Shown here piece by piece: positions 33,574-41,587 of a stretch of DNA of 64,000 bases. Location of the stretch: positions 78,221 to 142,220 of the forward strand of contig CAZVZK010000004.1 of assembly GCA_964630925.1 (NCBI GenBank), written 5' to 3'. Numbering within the stretch: position 1 is the stretch's first letter; each line of letters starts with the position of its first letter. This DNA is from RGDT01 sp964630925. Its GTDB lineage: Bacteria > Planctomycetota > Planctomycetia > Gemmatales > Gemmataceae. The notes beneath the pieces were generated by a model, which saw only the letters and a program-made list of their open reading frames with translations, was not told the DNA's origin and ran no database searches. The position numbers were made by a program, and so were the translations under genes.

Positions 33574-34002
33574 ATGACGGGGCAGGCACCGGAAGGATGG
33601 GCGGAACGGGGGGCACGCCGCGCCGGCCGCACCGCCGGCCGCTTCTGGCGCCTGCTCGGCTCCGGGCTGCCCGATGACCCCCTCGGCATCACCGCCGTCC
33701 TGAGCCTACTGCTGATCCTCGTCCTCCCGTTCGCCGTTTTGACCGCCTTCCTGGCCGACCTGATTGCCCTGCTGCTCGGCGGCGTGATCCGCTGCACGCT
33801 CACCTTCGCCGCCCTCGGCGCCTCCCTCGCCATCGCCCTGGCACTTGCCGTGGGAGGCGCCGAGGGCGGCGGGATGCTCATGGCCGCGGCGCTGGCCGCC
33901 TGCGGCGCGGGCTTCGCCGGGCTGATCGTCGGCTTCCTGGCCGGGCCGATCTTTCGTAAGCTGCCGGAATCGATGGACCGGGATGCGGAACGGGCGGAAT
34001 GA
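33574..34002 (+). CDS. Small multi-pass membrane protein
   Basis: The 142-residue protein starts 10 bp after the Ppx-like gene with GAGGTGGC before its ATG. It has a basic N-terminus (Arg-rich, residues 12-24) and three or four membrane helices (about 38-62, 66-90 and 96-125), Gly/Ala rich towards the end. No family is recognised. Its position suggests co-expression with the Ppx-like protein. Confidence 0.68.
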   Translation: MTGQAPEGWAERGARRAGRTAGRFWRLLGSGLPDDPLGITAVLSLLLILVLPFAVLTAFLADLIALLLGGVIRCTLTFAALGASLAIALALAVGGAEGGGMLMAAALAACGAGFAGLIVGFLAGPIFRKLPESMDRDAERAE

Positions 34003-34030
34003 CCAGGTCCACCTCTTCACAGGGAGTCTC

Positions 34031-34453
34031 ATGCCCCTCATCGTCATCACCGTCCTGCTCGCCCCGGCGCCGTTCGGAAAGCCGGCCCCGCCGCTGGGGA
34101 TCGCCTACACCCGCTCCTGCACACAGGCCCGGCCCTACGAGCCGGCCACCGGGACGTACCACATCCACTGCACCGGCCACGGCATCGCCGAGGGCAGCGG
34201 CTTCGAGGTGGTGTCCACGGCCCGGCTGTCCCGCCCCGTCGTCCTCCGCCTCACCGGCATCCCCGAACGCCTCGACCACCCGCTGGCGCTGTCCGTGGGC
34301 AAGGAGTACTTCCGCCTCGACCCGGAGCGGCATGACCGCGCCCTGTTCCACGTCGAACGCAAGGGCGGCGTGACGACGGTCACGTTCACCGAGAAGGGCA
34401 AGGCCCTCCTCGCCCCCGGCGCACGCATCCACTACACGCACATGACCTGGTAG
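34031..34453 (+). CDS. Small exported protein of unknown function
   Basis: The 140-residue protein has a short hydrophobic leader (MPLIVITVLLAPAPFG). About 120 residues rich in predicted strands follow (TGTYHIHCTGHGIAEGSGFEVV removed here to its short core YHIHCTGHG). Two Cys are visible (SCTQ and HCTG), which could form a disulphide. The ATG at 34031 follows CAGGGAG. It is the third gene of the Ppx-like run and lies 7 bp before the hydrolase. Function cannot be assigned. Confidence 0.62.
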   Translation: MPLIVITVLLAPAPFGKPAPPLGIAYTRSCTQARPYEPATGTYHIHCTGHGIAEGSGFEVVSTARLSRPVVLRLTGIPERLDHPLALSVGKEYFRLDPERHDRALFHVERKGGVTTVTFTEKGKALLAPGARIHYTHMTW

Positions 34454-34459
34454 GCCCGC

Positions 34460-35203
34460 ATGACCATCGACGCCCTCTCCGCCGGCGTGTTCCACCCGCG
34501 GCCCGATTACGTCGAGCCGTATCTCGTCGTCGATGTCGGCGCCGCCTTCCTGGGCTGCCACGACTGGCGTCCCCACCCCGACGCCGGCCACGTCGTCTTC
34601 TTCCACGGCAACGGCGAGCTGGCGTCCGAGTGCCTCCGCTGGGGCGACGGCGGCTTCTTCCACGGCCTGGGCGTCAACGTCTGCTTCGTCGGGTACCGCG
34701 GGTACGGACGCTCGACAGGCGTTCCGGCCCTTGACGCCATGCGCGGCGACGGCGAGCGAGTCGTGGGTGCCCTGGGCGTCGATCCGGCGCGCGTCGTCGC
34801 GTTCGGACGCTCGCTGGGCAGCCTGTATGCGGTCGAGCTGGCCCACCGGCTGCCCGAGATCGCCGGGCTGATCATCGACAGCGGCATCGCCGACATCGTC
34901 GAGCAGTGGCCGGCCCTGGGGCCGTTGCGCTCCGAGGCGGATGCGGCGTTCGACACGCGCGCGAAGATGGCGGGCTACCGGGGCCGGGTGCTGGTGATGC
35001 ACGCGGAGGAGGACCGCCTCGTGCCGCGCTCGCACGCGGACCGCCTGCACGCCTGGGCCGGCTCCGCCGACAAGCGTCTGGTGGTGTTCCCGTTCGGCGG
35101 GCACAACACGATCTGGGCGGCCAACCGGGACGGCTACCTGCTGGAGCTGGAGGAGTTCTTGACGCGCTGCGGGGTGCGCCCGGCCGGGGGCCTGTCTCGA
35201 TGA
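34460..35203 (+). CDS. Alpha/beta-hydrolase (BEM46-like)
   Basis: The 247-residue protein shows the whole catalytic frame of alpha/beta hydrolases: VVFFHGNGE oxyanion segment, YRGYGRSTG, nucleophile elbow GRSLGS (Ser near residue 118), acid EEDRLVP, and final His in GGHNTIW. The GNG oxyanion motif and general length place it near the BEM46/FrsA-like serine hydrolases; the substrate is not predictable. No signal peptide. It ends the four-gene run and is followed by a non-coding stretch with inverted repeats. Confidence 0.88.
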   Translation: MTIDALSAGVFHPRPDYVEPYLVVDVGAAFLGCHDWRPHPDAGHVVFFHGNGELASECLRWGDGGFFHGLGVNVCFVGYRGYGRSTGVPALDAMRGDGERVVGALGVDPARVVAFGRSLGSLYAVELAHRLPEIAGLIIDSGIADIVEQWPALGPLRSEADAAFDTRAKMAGYRGRVLVMHAEEDRLVPRSHADRLHAWAGSADKRLVVFPFGGHNTIWAANRDGYLLELEEFLTRCGVRPAGGLSR

Positions 35204-35609
35204 GGTGACGCCCGTGACTGGCGCCAGAGTCACCCGCCCACTCCTGCGAGTCACCTGCGCACTTTTCCCGCCGAGTGAGCATGTGACTCTGGCGTCAACC
35301 GACGCCTCGTGTCACGGACCGACACCGAGTGCGCGAGTCACCTGCTCACACGCTCACACGCTCACTTTGTCTCAACCCCCTGACGGCCCGGCGGCCGGTA
35401 TCGGACACAGGGTCGTGGCCAGGAGGCGGATTCACCCGGAGCCCTCCCCCCATCTCTCCGGTGCCCCGTGCCCAGACCGCCCCCACCACCAGCGATCCTC
35501 TTCGACCTTCGCCCCGATCACCGGGAGCGACGCCCAAAGCTCCAGGATCGTCAGGCCCGGCCCTTCATCGCCGCCCTCAGCCCCGCGTGGCCTCACCGCG
35601 GCGTAAGTG
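35204..35609. other. Non-coding stretch with GTGACTC-type palindromes
   Basis: No gene is supported between the convergent hydrolase and DUF1801 genes. It holds overlapping palindromes at 35214-35233 (GTGACT arms around the palindrome CTGGCGCCAG). It also holds a perfect 12-bp inverted pair, 35222-35233 with 35283-35294, and a short run of GCTCACAC units near 35355. The rest shows no recognisable signal. Confidence 0.5.
35214..35294. repeat. Palindrome and 12-bp inverted repeat
   Basis: CGCCAGAGTCAC (35222-35233) is the exact reverse complement of GTGACTCTGGCG (35283-35294), 49 bp apart. The first arm also takes part in a local palindrome starting at 35214. GCATGTGACTCT within the second arm also occurs at 6137-6148, beyond tssG, so the motif is dispersed. 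Confidence 0.6.
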
Positions 35610-36107
35610 TCAACCGCGTGTCCCCTCACTCCGACGGCCCCGGCGAGGCGGCTCCTTCGCGCCATCCGACTTGATGATGAGGCTTCCCTTCCCCGTGGCC
35701 GCCAATGGAATCCTCGCCTGAGCAACCGCGGCGGCGATCAGCGCTTCCACGTCGGGATGTGCCAGCCGGCTGGCCGCCTCCATCTGGATGAAGCGGGTCT
35801 GCTTCCCCGACCCTCGCAGGAGCCCCTTCGGGTCGGGCAATCGAGGCCCCTGGCTGAAGTACAGAGACACGCCGGCGGCACACGCGCGGATCGCCACGAC
35901 GGCATCGACCCCTCGATCCGCCGGCGCGTACCCGATGACGAGGGCGTCAGCGTAGTCGTACGCCAGCTCGTTGGCCGCCGGGAATCGCTTCCGCACCGCC
36001 GCACGGACCGACCGAAAGAGCTTCTGATTCTTCGGATCGAGCCTGGCGATGAAGGCCCGGAGCCGGGCCTCCGGCTTCGGGCCCTTGCTCTCTGGCTTCA
36101 CCGTCAT
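35610..36107 (-). CDS. DUF1801 family protein
   Basis: The 165-residue protein has the DUF1801 pattern: a start of charged residues, VRAAVRKRFPAANELAYDYADALVIGYAP, shown here only as the core ANELAYDYADALVIGY, then VSLYFSQGPRLPDP. Members are small intracellular proteins of unknown role. I set the start at the ATG 36105-36107, which has GGGAGG 6 nt upstream; the frame remains open upstream but lacks family similarity there. The C-terminal 12 residues are Arg/Gly-rich. Confidence 0.75.
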   Translation of the reverse strand: MTVKPESKGPKPEARLRAFIARLDPKNQKLFRSVRAAVRKRFPAANELAYDYADALVIGYAPADRGVDAVVAIRACAAGVSLYFSQGPRLPDPKGLLRGSGKQTRFIQMEAASRLAHPDVEALIAAAVAQARIPLAATGKGSLIIKSDGAKEPPRRGRRSEGTRG

Positions 36108-36420
36108 CGCAACCTCCCGGCCGTCCTCGGCAGCCCCTCCTCGGATCCGCCGAACCATGTGATCATCAAGAGCGCCGCCCATCACACACGAAGCCCCCGC
36201 CTCCGTCAAGGACAATCGGCCATCCACTGCCGCCGCCACGTCCCCAGCTGGCGCCGCATCCCGAGGCCTCGTGTTGATCTCAGCTCCGCGTGGCCGAACC
36301 GCACCCGTGTGGCTCGAAACGCCACGCAGGTGATTGTCCGCGCCGCGCCGGCTGGATCGACGCTGCCCCGGAGCCGAGCCCGCACGGACCGGCGGTAAGG
36401 TGCGGCGCCTCGTCCGGCGC
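36108..36420. other. Stretch with no recognisable gene
   Basis: About 310 bp between two minus-strand genes. Open frames here are compositionally random and have no ribosome-binding sites. Apart from the leader of the DUF1801 gene (GGGAGG near 36112) I see nothing. Confidence 0.4.
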
Positions 36421-36642
36421 TCAGGATTGCCGGCGGATGATCCCCAGCCAGACGGCCAGCAAGACGAGCGTCACGATCCCACCGGCGGCGACCTTTATCC
36501 CGAACGCCGGCCAGAACTCCATCACAGGGTGCACGCGCGAGCCGACGGCTTCCGTGACGCAGATGCCGATGACGACGCAAGCGACGATGCCGACCCAGTC
36601 GGTGGTGTTGAACTTGCGCCCCGTCATTCCACCGTCGCCCAT
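36421..36642 (-). CDS. Small two-helix membrane protein
   Basis: The 73-residue protein starts at an ATG with GGAGGG 7 nt upstream. It has two membrane helices (about 15-33 and 46-67), the first rich in Val/Ile/Cys (IVACVVIGICV), and a basic C-terminus (IIRRQS). No family is recognised. It stands alone between gene-poor stretches, so function and co-expression are unknown. Confidence 0.6.
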   Translation of the reverse strand: MGDGGMTGRKFNTTDWVGIVACVVIGICVTEAVGSRVHPVMEFWPAFGIKVAAGGIVTLVLLAVWLGIIRRQS

Positions 36643-36962
36643 CAATGAGCCCTCCGCCGCCGAACCCGTTGGTGCCCTGGGCCACGTCGCCCATCACACA
36701 CCACGCCTACGCCGCCGTCGACCCCCACCCGTCGTCTTCGCCTCCCGTTCTCCCGTGTCCGCGCCGCCCACCGCCCACCACCGCCAGACATGACGCCGCC
36801 AGCGGCCACGGCCTCCCCCGCCTTACGCGGGCCAACGGCCACCGCGCGGCCTACGAATCGGTCTGCAAAGGCGGCCCTGGCGTGGCCCGCTCGGCGTCCT
36901 CACACCTCACAACAAAGCAGAAGACCCGCCGCACGCCTCCGGCGTGCTCCGGGGCGCGCTGT
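36643..36962. other. Stretch with no gene; one hairpin
   Basis: No coding region is supported. A GCACGCC/GGCGTGC hairpin (36931-36947) lies just past the stop of the minus-strand gene at 36963 and resembles the one at 30747-30771. It may mark the transcript end. Nothing else is recognised. Confidence 0.45.
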
Positions 36963-37430
36963 CTACGATCCAACAGAAACGGCAGCCCACTCCAACCGCA
37001 TGGCGAGCATGAGCAGCAGCAGCGCGAATAACCCGCACGCCCCGATGGTCACGAAGCATGACCAAGACACGCCTCTAGACCAACCCCGACTCCGCACGGC
37101 AGAATCCAGGCCGGCATCGGCAGCGATCAGGAGCAGAACGAACATCAGCAGGGATCCGGGAAATTGGCCGGCCAGCTGACGGAGCGAGAGAAACCAGGCG
37201 GTGAGGGTCGGCAGCTCCCCTCGGGCCTCTAGTTTGGAGAAGATCGGCACGAACAGGGGAAAGAATAGGGAGAACACCGCGACGAAGGGGAGCCAGCAAA
37301 CGGCTATGATGGCGGCCCGGGTCAGGAAGGACGACCCCAGCACCTCCCTCGGCGGCACGTCCTCGTCTGGCCCCCCGTCGGGCCGGGGCCGATCACTGAA
37401 CGAGCCATGTCTGACATCGCCGGGCCACAT
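36963..37430 (-). CDS. Membrane protein, faint GspF-like pattern
   Basis: The 155-residue protein has a polar N-terminus of 35 residues and three predicted membrane helices (about 38-62, 86-105 and 125-147). The segment between the first two (FSKLEARGELPTLTAWFLS) faintly recalls type II secretion GspF proteins, in which a similar loop contains LP..T, but the cytoplasmic GspF domains are missing. I do not assign it to that family. The ATG has AAGGGGG 7 nt upstream. Confidence 0.55.
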   Translation of the reverse strand: MWPGDVRHGSFSDRPRPDGGPDEDVPPREVLGSSFLTRAAIIAVCWLPFVAVFSLFFPLFVPIFSKLEARGELPTLTAWFLSLRQLAGQFPGSLLMFVLLLIAADAGLDSAVRSRGWSRGVSWSCFVTIGACGLFALLLLMLAMRLEWAAVSVGS

Positions 37431-37505
37431 CGCACGCCCCCTTAACGGACACCGCCCTGATTACACCCCACGGCCCGCACTCGGTCAACGGATTTCCCCG
37501 CCGCC

Positions 37506-38177
37506 TCATTCCTTCCCCAGCACGAGGTCCAACGCCCAGCAACCCCGCACATGGGGGCCTGGAGAGCGGAGATGGGAGAGGAGGTCCACGTCCGTGCAGC
37601 CGGCCTCTTCCAGGGCGTCGGACAGCACGGCGAGGCGGGCGTTGTCGAGGTAACCAACCGGAAGGATACGTTCGTCGAAGGCCGCCCTGGCCAACGAATT
37701 CAGTATCGCCGTCCTGGTGGCCGTTGGGGCCGAGAGAGGGCGGGAAGGGTGGCGCAGGATGTCCCGCATGAGGCCGCACCACTCCCTGGCTACCGCCGGC
37801 GGCAGCCTCCATTCGCCATGACGCTCACAGAGGGCGAGATTGGCGTGCACGAGGAAGGGCGACAGGGGCACCTTCCGGGCGGCGGCCATCTTGCAGGCCA
37901 GCGCGGCGTACCGCCCCGGCTGGTTCTGCCGCCTCACCGCCTCGGCGGCGGCGGCCTCGGCCGCCGCCAGAGTCTCGGCCGAGCTCGCGCCGGCCACATT
38001 CGCCTCGGCGGCCACCACGGCCTGCGTGCTCCGCTCGTCGTCGAGCAACGCCCAAAGACCCGGACTCCTGCAGATGGCGCACGCGAGCAGACGCACCTTA
38101 TACCCGCCCGCCCAGCTCCAGCAGGCCTCGGCGAGGGCACGAGGATCTTCGCACGCCAGCCACTCCGCCTCCGTCAT
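37506..38177 (-). CDS. Gemmata-type conserved protein, member 2
   Basis: The 223-residue protein starts MTEAEWLACEDP, an opening I associate with a family common in Gemmata-like genomes. It shares with the gene at 30077-30733 the YKVRLLACAICR block, a MRDILRHPSRP core and the C-terminal DALEEAGC...HVRGCWALDLVLGKE. The central 70 residues are Ala-rich and helical. There is no known catalytic motif. GGAGGG lies 6 nt before the ATG. Function is unknown; the two copies have diverged strongly. Confidence 0.75.
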   Translation of the reverse strand: MTEAEWLACEDPRALAEACWSWAGGYKVRLLACAICRSPGLWALLDDERSTQAVVAAEANVAGASSAETLAAAEAAAAEAVRRQNQPGRYAALACKMAAARKVPLSPFLVHANLALCERHGEWRLPPAVAREWCGLMRDILRHPSRPLSAPTATRTAILNSLARAAFDERILPVGYLDNARLAVLSDALEEAGCTDVDLLSHLRSPGPHVRGCWALDLVLGKE

Positions 38178-38345
38178 CCCCCGGCCCTCCCGGAGTGAGA
38201 ATAGCCGTCAGCCCCACCGCCGACACCCTCACGCCTCAAGAGGGCTCCATCAGGGTTGCAAGTCATGGCCCAGGGGTTAACGGGGCTTTGGTTTGTAGAC
38301 CCGTCGTTTACGGCGGGGCCACGACATCCGCCGCTCCAGGCGAGG

Positions 38346-38369
38346 GGCCCCGCGTGAGCGGGCCGAGTC
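38346..38369. repeat. Dispersed 24-bp element, copy 1
   Basis: This intergenic copy, which contains the palindrome CCCGCGTGAGCGGG, matches 46698-46721 at 22 of 24 positions. It lies upstream of the amidohydrolase gene. Confidence 0.6.
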
Positions 38370-38427
38370 ACCCCCGCCGAGTGACAAGCCGGGTTGAGCG
38401 GGCCGCGGCTCTCCCTATCATTCCTCG

Positions 38428-40986
38428 ATGAACACCCTCCTGATCCTCGCCGCCCTCGCGCCGGCGCAGCCCGCCATCGTCTTCAAGGGCGCCACCATCC
38501 ACACCGCCGCCGGGCCCGCCATCCCCGACGGCGTCCTCGTCATCCGCAAGGGCAAGATCGACGCCGTCGGCCCCAAGGACACCCCCACCCCCGTCAAGGC
38601 CACGGTCATCGACGTGTCCGGCAGGCACATCATCCCCGGCCTCGTGGACACCCACTCCCACGTCGGCCTCATGGGCCGCTCCGGCGGCTCCGACGGCAAC
38701 GAGGGCTCCGGCCCCGTCCACCCAGGCCTCCGCGCCCTCGACGCCGTCTGGCCCGCCGACCCCGGCGTCCGCATGGCCCTCGCCGGCGGCGTCACGGCCG
38801 CCAACATCATGCCCGGCTCCGGCAACGTCATCGGCGGCCAGACCGTCTACGTCAAGATGCGCGGCGACACCGTCGAGGAGATGCTCGTCACCGCCGCCGA
38901 CGGCGTCCTCGGCGGCCTCAAGATGGCCAACGGCGAGAACCCCAAGAGCTTCAACTTCGCCCGCTCCAAGGGTCCGCCGGCGACACGCATGAAGATCGCC
39001 GCCCTCCAGCGCGAGCAGTTCGTCAAGGCCCGCGAGTACCTCAAGAAGAAGCTCGCCGCCAAGGACGGCGCCTTCGAGACCGACCCCGCGATGGAGCCGC
39101 TCGCCGAGGTGCTCCAGCGCAAGCGCACCGTCCACTTCCACTGCCACCGGGCCGACGACCTGATGACGGCCCTGCGCCTGGCGAAGGAGTTCGACTTCGA
39201 GATCGTCCTCCAGCACGCCACCGAGGGCCACCGCGTCGCGAAGGAGCTGGCCGAGCGCAAGGCCAGCGTCTCCCTCACCCTCGTGGACAGCCCCGGCGGC
39301 AAGCTCGAGGTCGCCGGCCTGCTGGAGGAGAACGCCGCCGCCTTGAACGCCGCCGGCGTGCGCGTGGCCATCAACACCGACGACCCCGTCACCGAGTCGC
39401 GCTTCTACCTCCGCACCGGCGCCATCGCCGTCCGCGGCGGCCTCAAGCCCGACGACGCCCTCAAGGCCCTCACCATCAACCCCGCCGCGATGATGCACCT
39501 CGACAAACGCCTCGGCTCCCTCGCCGAGGGCAAGGATGCGGACTTCGTCGTCCTCTCCGGCGCGCCGTTCTCCGTGTACACGCACGTCGTCGAGACGTGG
39601 ATCGACGGCGTGAAGCGTTTCGACCGCACGAAGCACTCCGACTGGCTGCACCAGGCCGGCGGCTACGCCCTGCCGGACGCCAAGCGCCCCGAGACGCCGC
39701 CCGCCGTCGAGATCCCCCGCGCCGCCAGGGCGCCCGCCGCGCCCAAAGGCGCCCCGGCGATGCGCGAGGGGATGAAGAAGTTCGTCATCCTGGCCGGGCG
39801 AGCGCATCCCGTCCACCGCGCCCCGATCAACGACGCCGTCATCGTCGTCGAGGACGGCCTCATCAAGGCCATCGGCCCCCGCGGCAAGGTGGCCATCCCC
39901 GACGGCGTCCCGGTGCTGACCGCCGCCGTCGTGACGCCGGGCCTGATCGACGCCCACTGCTGCATCGGCCTCTCGGGCGGCACCAACACCGCCGCCGACC
40001 AGGACCACGACGAGAAGACCGGCCCGGACCAGTCCGACCTCCGCGTTCTAGACGCCTTCAACCCCGACGAGGCCCTGCTGGAGTTCGTCCGCCGCGAGGG
40101 CGTCACCGTGGTCCACGCCGTCCCCGGCCGCTCGAACGTCCTGGCCGGGCAGACCGGCGTCTTCAAGACCCACGGCCGCACCGCCGAGACGATGTCCCTC
40201 CGCTCCCCCGCCGGCCTCCTCGTCAACCTCGGCGAGCAGCCCAAGGGCGCCTACCCCGGCAAGGCCCCGACGACGCGCATGGCGACGGCCGCCCTGCTGC
40301 GCACCGCCTTCACGAAGGCGAAGGCGTACGCCGCCAAGAAGGAGAAACCGGCCGACGCGAAGCTCGATGCCCTGGCCCTGGCCCTGTCGCGTGAGATCCC
40401 GGTGCTGTTCGCCGGCCACCGCGCCGACGACCTGCGCACGGCCCTCCGCCTGGCCGACGAGTTCAAGCTCGACGCCCGCCTCGAGCTGGCGACGGAGGCG
40501 TACCTGATGGCCGACCTCCTCGAGCGGGTCAAGGTGCCGCTGGTGCTGCACCCGACGATGCAGCGCATCGGCAGCGGCGAGACCATCCACTCGCAGTCGG
40601 CCAGTGCCTACTACCTGTCCCGCAGGAAGATCCCCTTCGCCATCGGCACCGGCTTCGAGGGCTACGTCCCCAAGACGCGCGTCCTGCGCCACGAGGCCGC
40701 GATGGCCGCCGCCAACGGCCTGGGCGTCGATGACGCCCTGGAGGCGATCACGCTGCGTGCGGCGAAGTTGCTCGGCATCGACGGGACGCACGGCAGCCTG
40801 GCGGCGGGGAAGGCCGCCGACCTCGTGCTGTACGACGGCGACTGCTTCGAGCACGCCACCCACGTCACCCACACGATCCTCGGCGGCCGCGTCGTGTGGG
40901 ACCGGCCGGAGTACCTGAAGCTGCCGCTCGCCCGCCGCGCGATCCCGCTGGCCGGCGCCGGCGTGGGGTGCTGCCTCGAGTGGTGA
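38428..40986 (+). CDS. Tandem amidohydrolase: active first half, degenerate second half
   Basis: The 852-residue protein is two imidazolonepropionase-like amidohydrolase domains in series after a short hydrophobic leader. The first (about 15-400) keeps metal-ligand motifs THSH (VDTHSHVG), HCH, LQHATEGH and the catalytic Asp in NTDDP. The second (about 450-850) has the same fold signatures (KAADLVLY, HATHVTHTI) but reads AHCC, ELATEAY and GTGFEG at the matching places, so the metal site appears lost. Domain 1 may hydrolyse a cyclic amide or dipeptide-like substrate; domain 2 may be structural or regulatory. The last 609 bp plus 8 bp beyond are duplicated at 42604-43220. Confidence 0.9.
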   Translation: MNTLLILAALAPAQPAIVFKGATIHTAAGPAIPDGVLVIRKGKIDAVGPKDTPTPVKATVIDVSGRHIIPGLVDTHSHVGLMGRSGGSDGNEGSGPVHPGLRALDAVWPADPGVRMALAGGVTAANIMPGSGNVIGGQTVYVKMRGDTVEEMLVTAADGVLGGLKMANGENPKSFNFARSKGPPATRMKIAALQREQFVKAREYLKKKLAAKDGAFETDPAMEPLAEVLQRKRTVHFHCHRADDLMTALRLAKEFDFEIVLQHATEGHRVAKELAERKASVSLTLVDSPGGKLEVAGLLEENAAALNAAGVRVAINTDDPVTESRFYLRTGAIAVRGGLKPDDALKALTINPAAMMHLDKRLGSLAEGKDADFVVLSGAPFSVYTHVVETWIDGVKRFDRTKHSDWLHQAGGYALPDAKRPETPPAVEIPRAARAPAAPKGAPAMREGMKKFVILAGRAHPVHRAPINDAVIVVEDGLIKAIGPRGKVAIPDGVPVLTAAVVTPGLIDAHCCIGLSGGTNTAADQDHDEKTGPDQSDLRVLDAFNPDEALLEFVRREGVTVVHAVPGRSNVLAGQTGVFKTHGRTAETMSLRSPAGLLVNLGEQPKGAYPGKAPTTRMATAALLRTAFTKAKAYAAKKEKPADAKLDALALALSREIPVLFAGHRADDLRTALRLADEFKLDARLELATEAYLMADLLERVKVPLVLHPTMQRIGSGETIHSQSASAYYLSRRKIPFAIGTGFEGYVPKTRVLRHEAAMAAANGLGVDDALEAITLRAAKLLGIDGTHGSLAAGKAADLVLYDGDCFEHATHVTHTILGGRVVWDRPEYLKLPLARRAIPLAGAGVGCCLEW

Positions 40987-40994
40987 GCCGCGGC
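40378..40994 (+). repeat. 617-bp direct duplication, copy 1
   Basis: This copy covers the last 609 bp of the amidohydrolase gene and 8 bp after its stop. Every stretch I compared is identical to 42604-43220, at an offset of 2226 bp. The match stops abruptly: 40377 is C against G at 42603, and 40995 is T against C at 43221. Confidence 0.93.
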
Positions 40995-41438
40995 TCAATC
41001 TTTGTCGCCCTCGTCGATGTCGTCGTAAGCATCGGCTGGGTGAAAGTGTGTGTCTTCAAGATCCTCAACGGCATAGAGCCCCGTGGGGCGGTCCCAGTCC
41101 GCGAATGGGGGCATGCCAGTCTCTGGGACGTTCGTGAGGTAGTGCCCTTCTTCGATCACGAGTGTCCTTACCTCGTCCCACTGGCGGAAGGGCGTATCGG
41201 GGATCGGTTGGCCGTGCTCGTCGCGCGGGGAGTCGCGCGGTACCGGGAACGGCTCGGTGTACTTCGGCCGGCGTGGCCAGCGATCAACCCACCAGTACGG
41301 CGCGAACATGTGCGAAATCCGCACGATGCTCCCGTGCCCCGCGAGGACGCGGCGGTGGGCCTCGTCCCAGGTCATCCGCCCGCCACGCCGCCGGGCCCGC
41401 ACCAGCTCGCGCCACTCGGCCACCGCGCCGTAGGTCAC
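40995..41438 (-). CDS. Unrecognised small acidic protein
   Basis: The 147-residue protein starts at GTG (41436-41438); an internal ATG at 41375 is an alternative, and neither has a good ribosome-binding site. It has an N-terminal AVAEWRELVR helix, an aromatic HMFAPYWWVDRW patch and an acidic C-terminus. I do not recognise it. Its stop codon begins at the first base after the 617-bp duplication, so it arrived with, or was trimmed by, the event that placed this segment here. Confidence 0.5.
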   Translation of the reverse strand: MTYGAVAEWRELVRARRRGGRMTWDEAHRRVLAGHGSIVRISHMFAPYWWVDRWPRRPKYTEPFPVPRDSPRDEHGQPIPDTPFRQWDEVRTLVIEEGHYLTNVPETGMPPFADWDRPTGLYAVEDLEDTHFHPADAYDDIDEGDKD

Positions 41439-41587
41439 GGCGAGGACCGAACATAGGAGCCAGAAGAGGGCAACGCCCCCGAGTATCTAGGAACCACATG
41501 GGCGCCCTCCCCTTCTGACTGATACCGGCCTGCCGCGGCCAGCCGGCCCGTGCCAGGATACATTTCGGGGCAGTGGGAGGGTATGGC

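Noticed and set aside
38368..40008. Long open frame on the minus strand opposite the amidohydrolase gene
   Set aside because: It is the mirror of a GC-rich coding region, has low-complexity Gly/Val/Asp/Ala composition and no ribosome-binding site. Similar mirrors occur opposite 3225-4862, 43925-46366 and 61504-62700.
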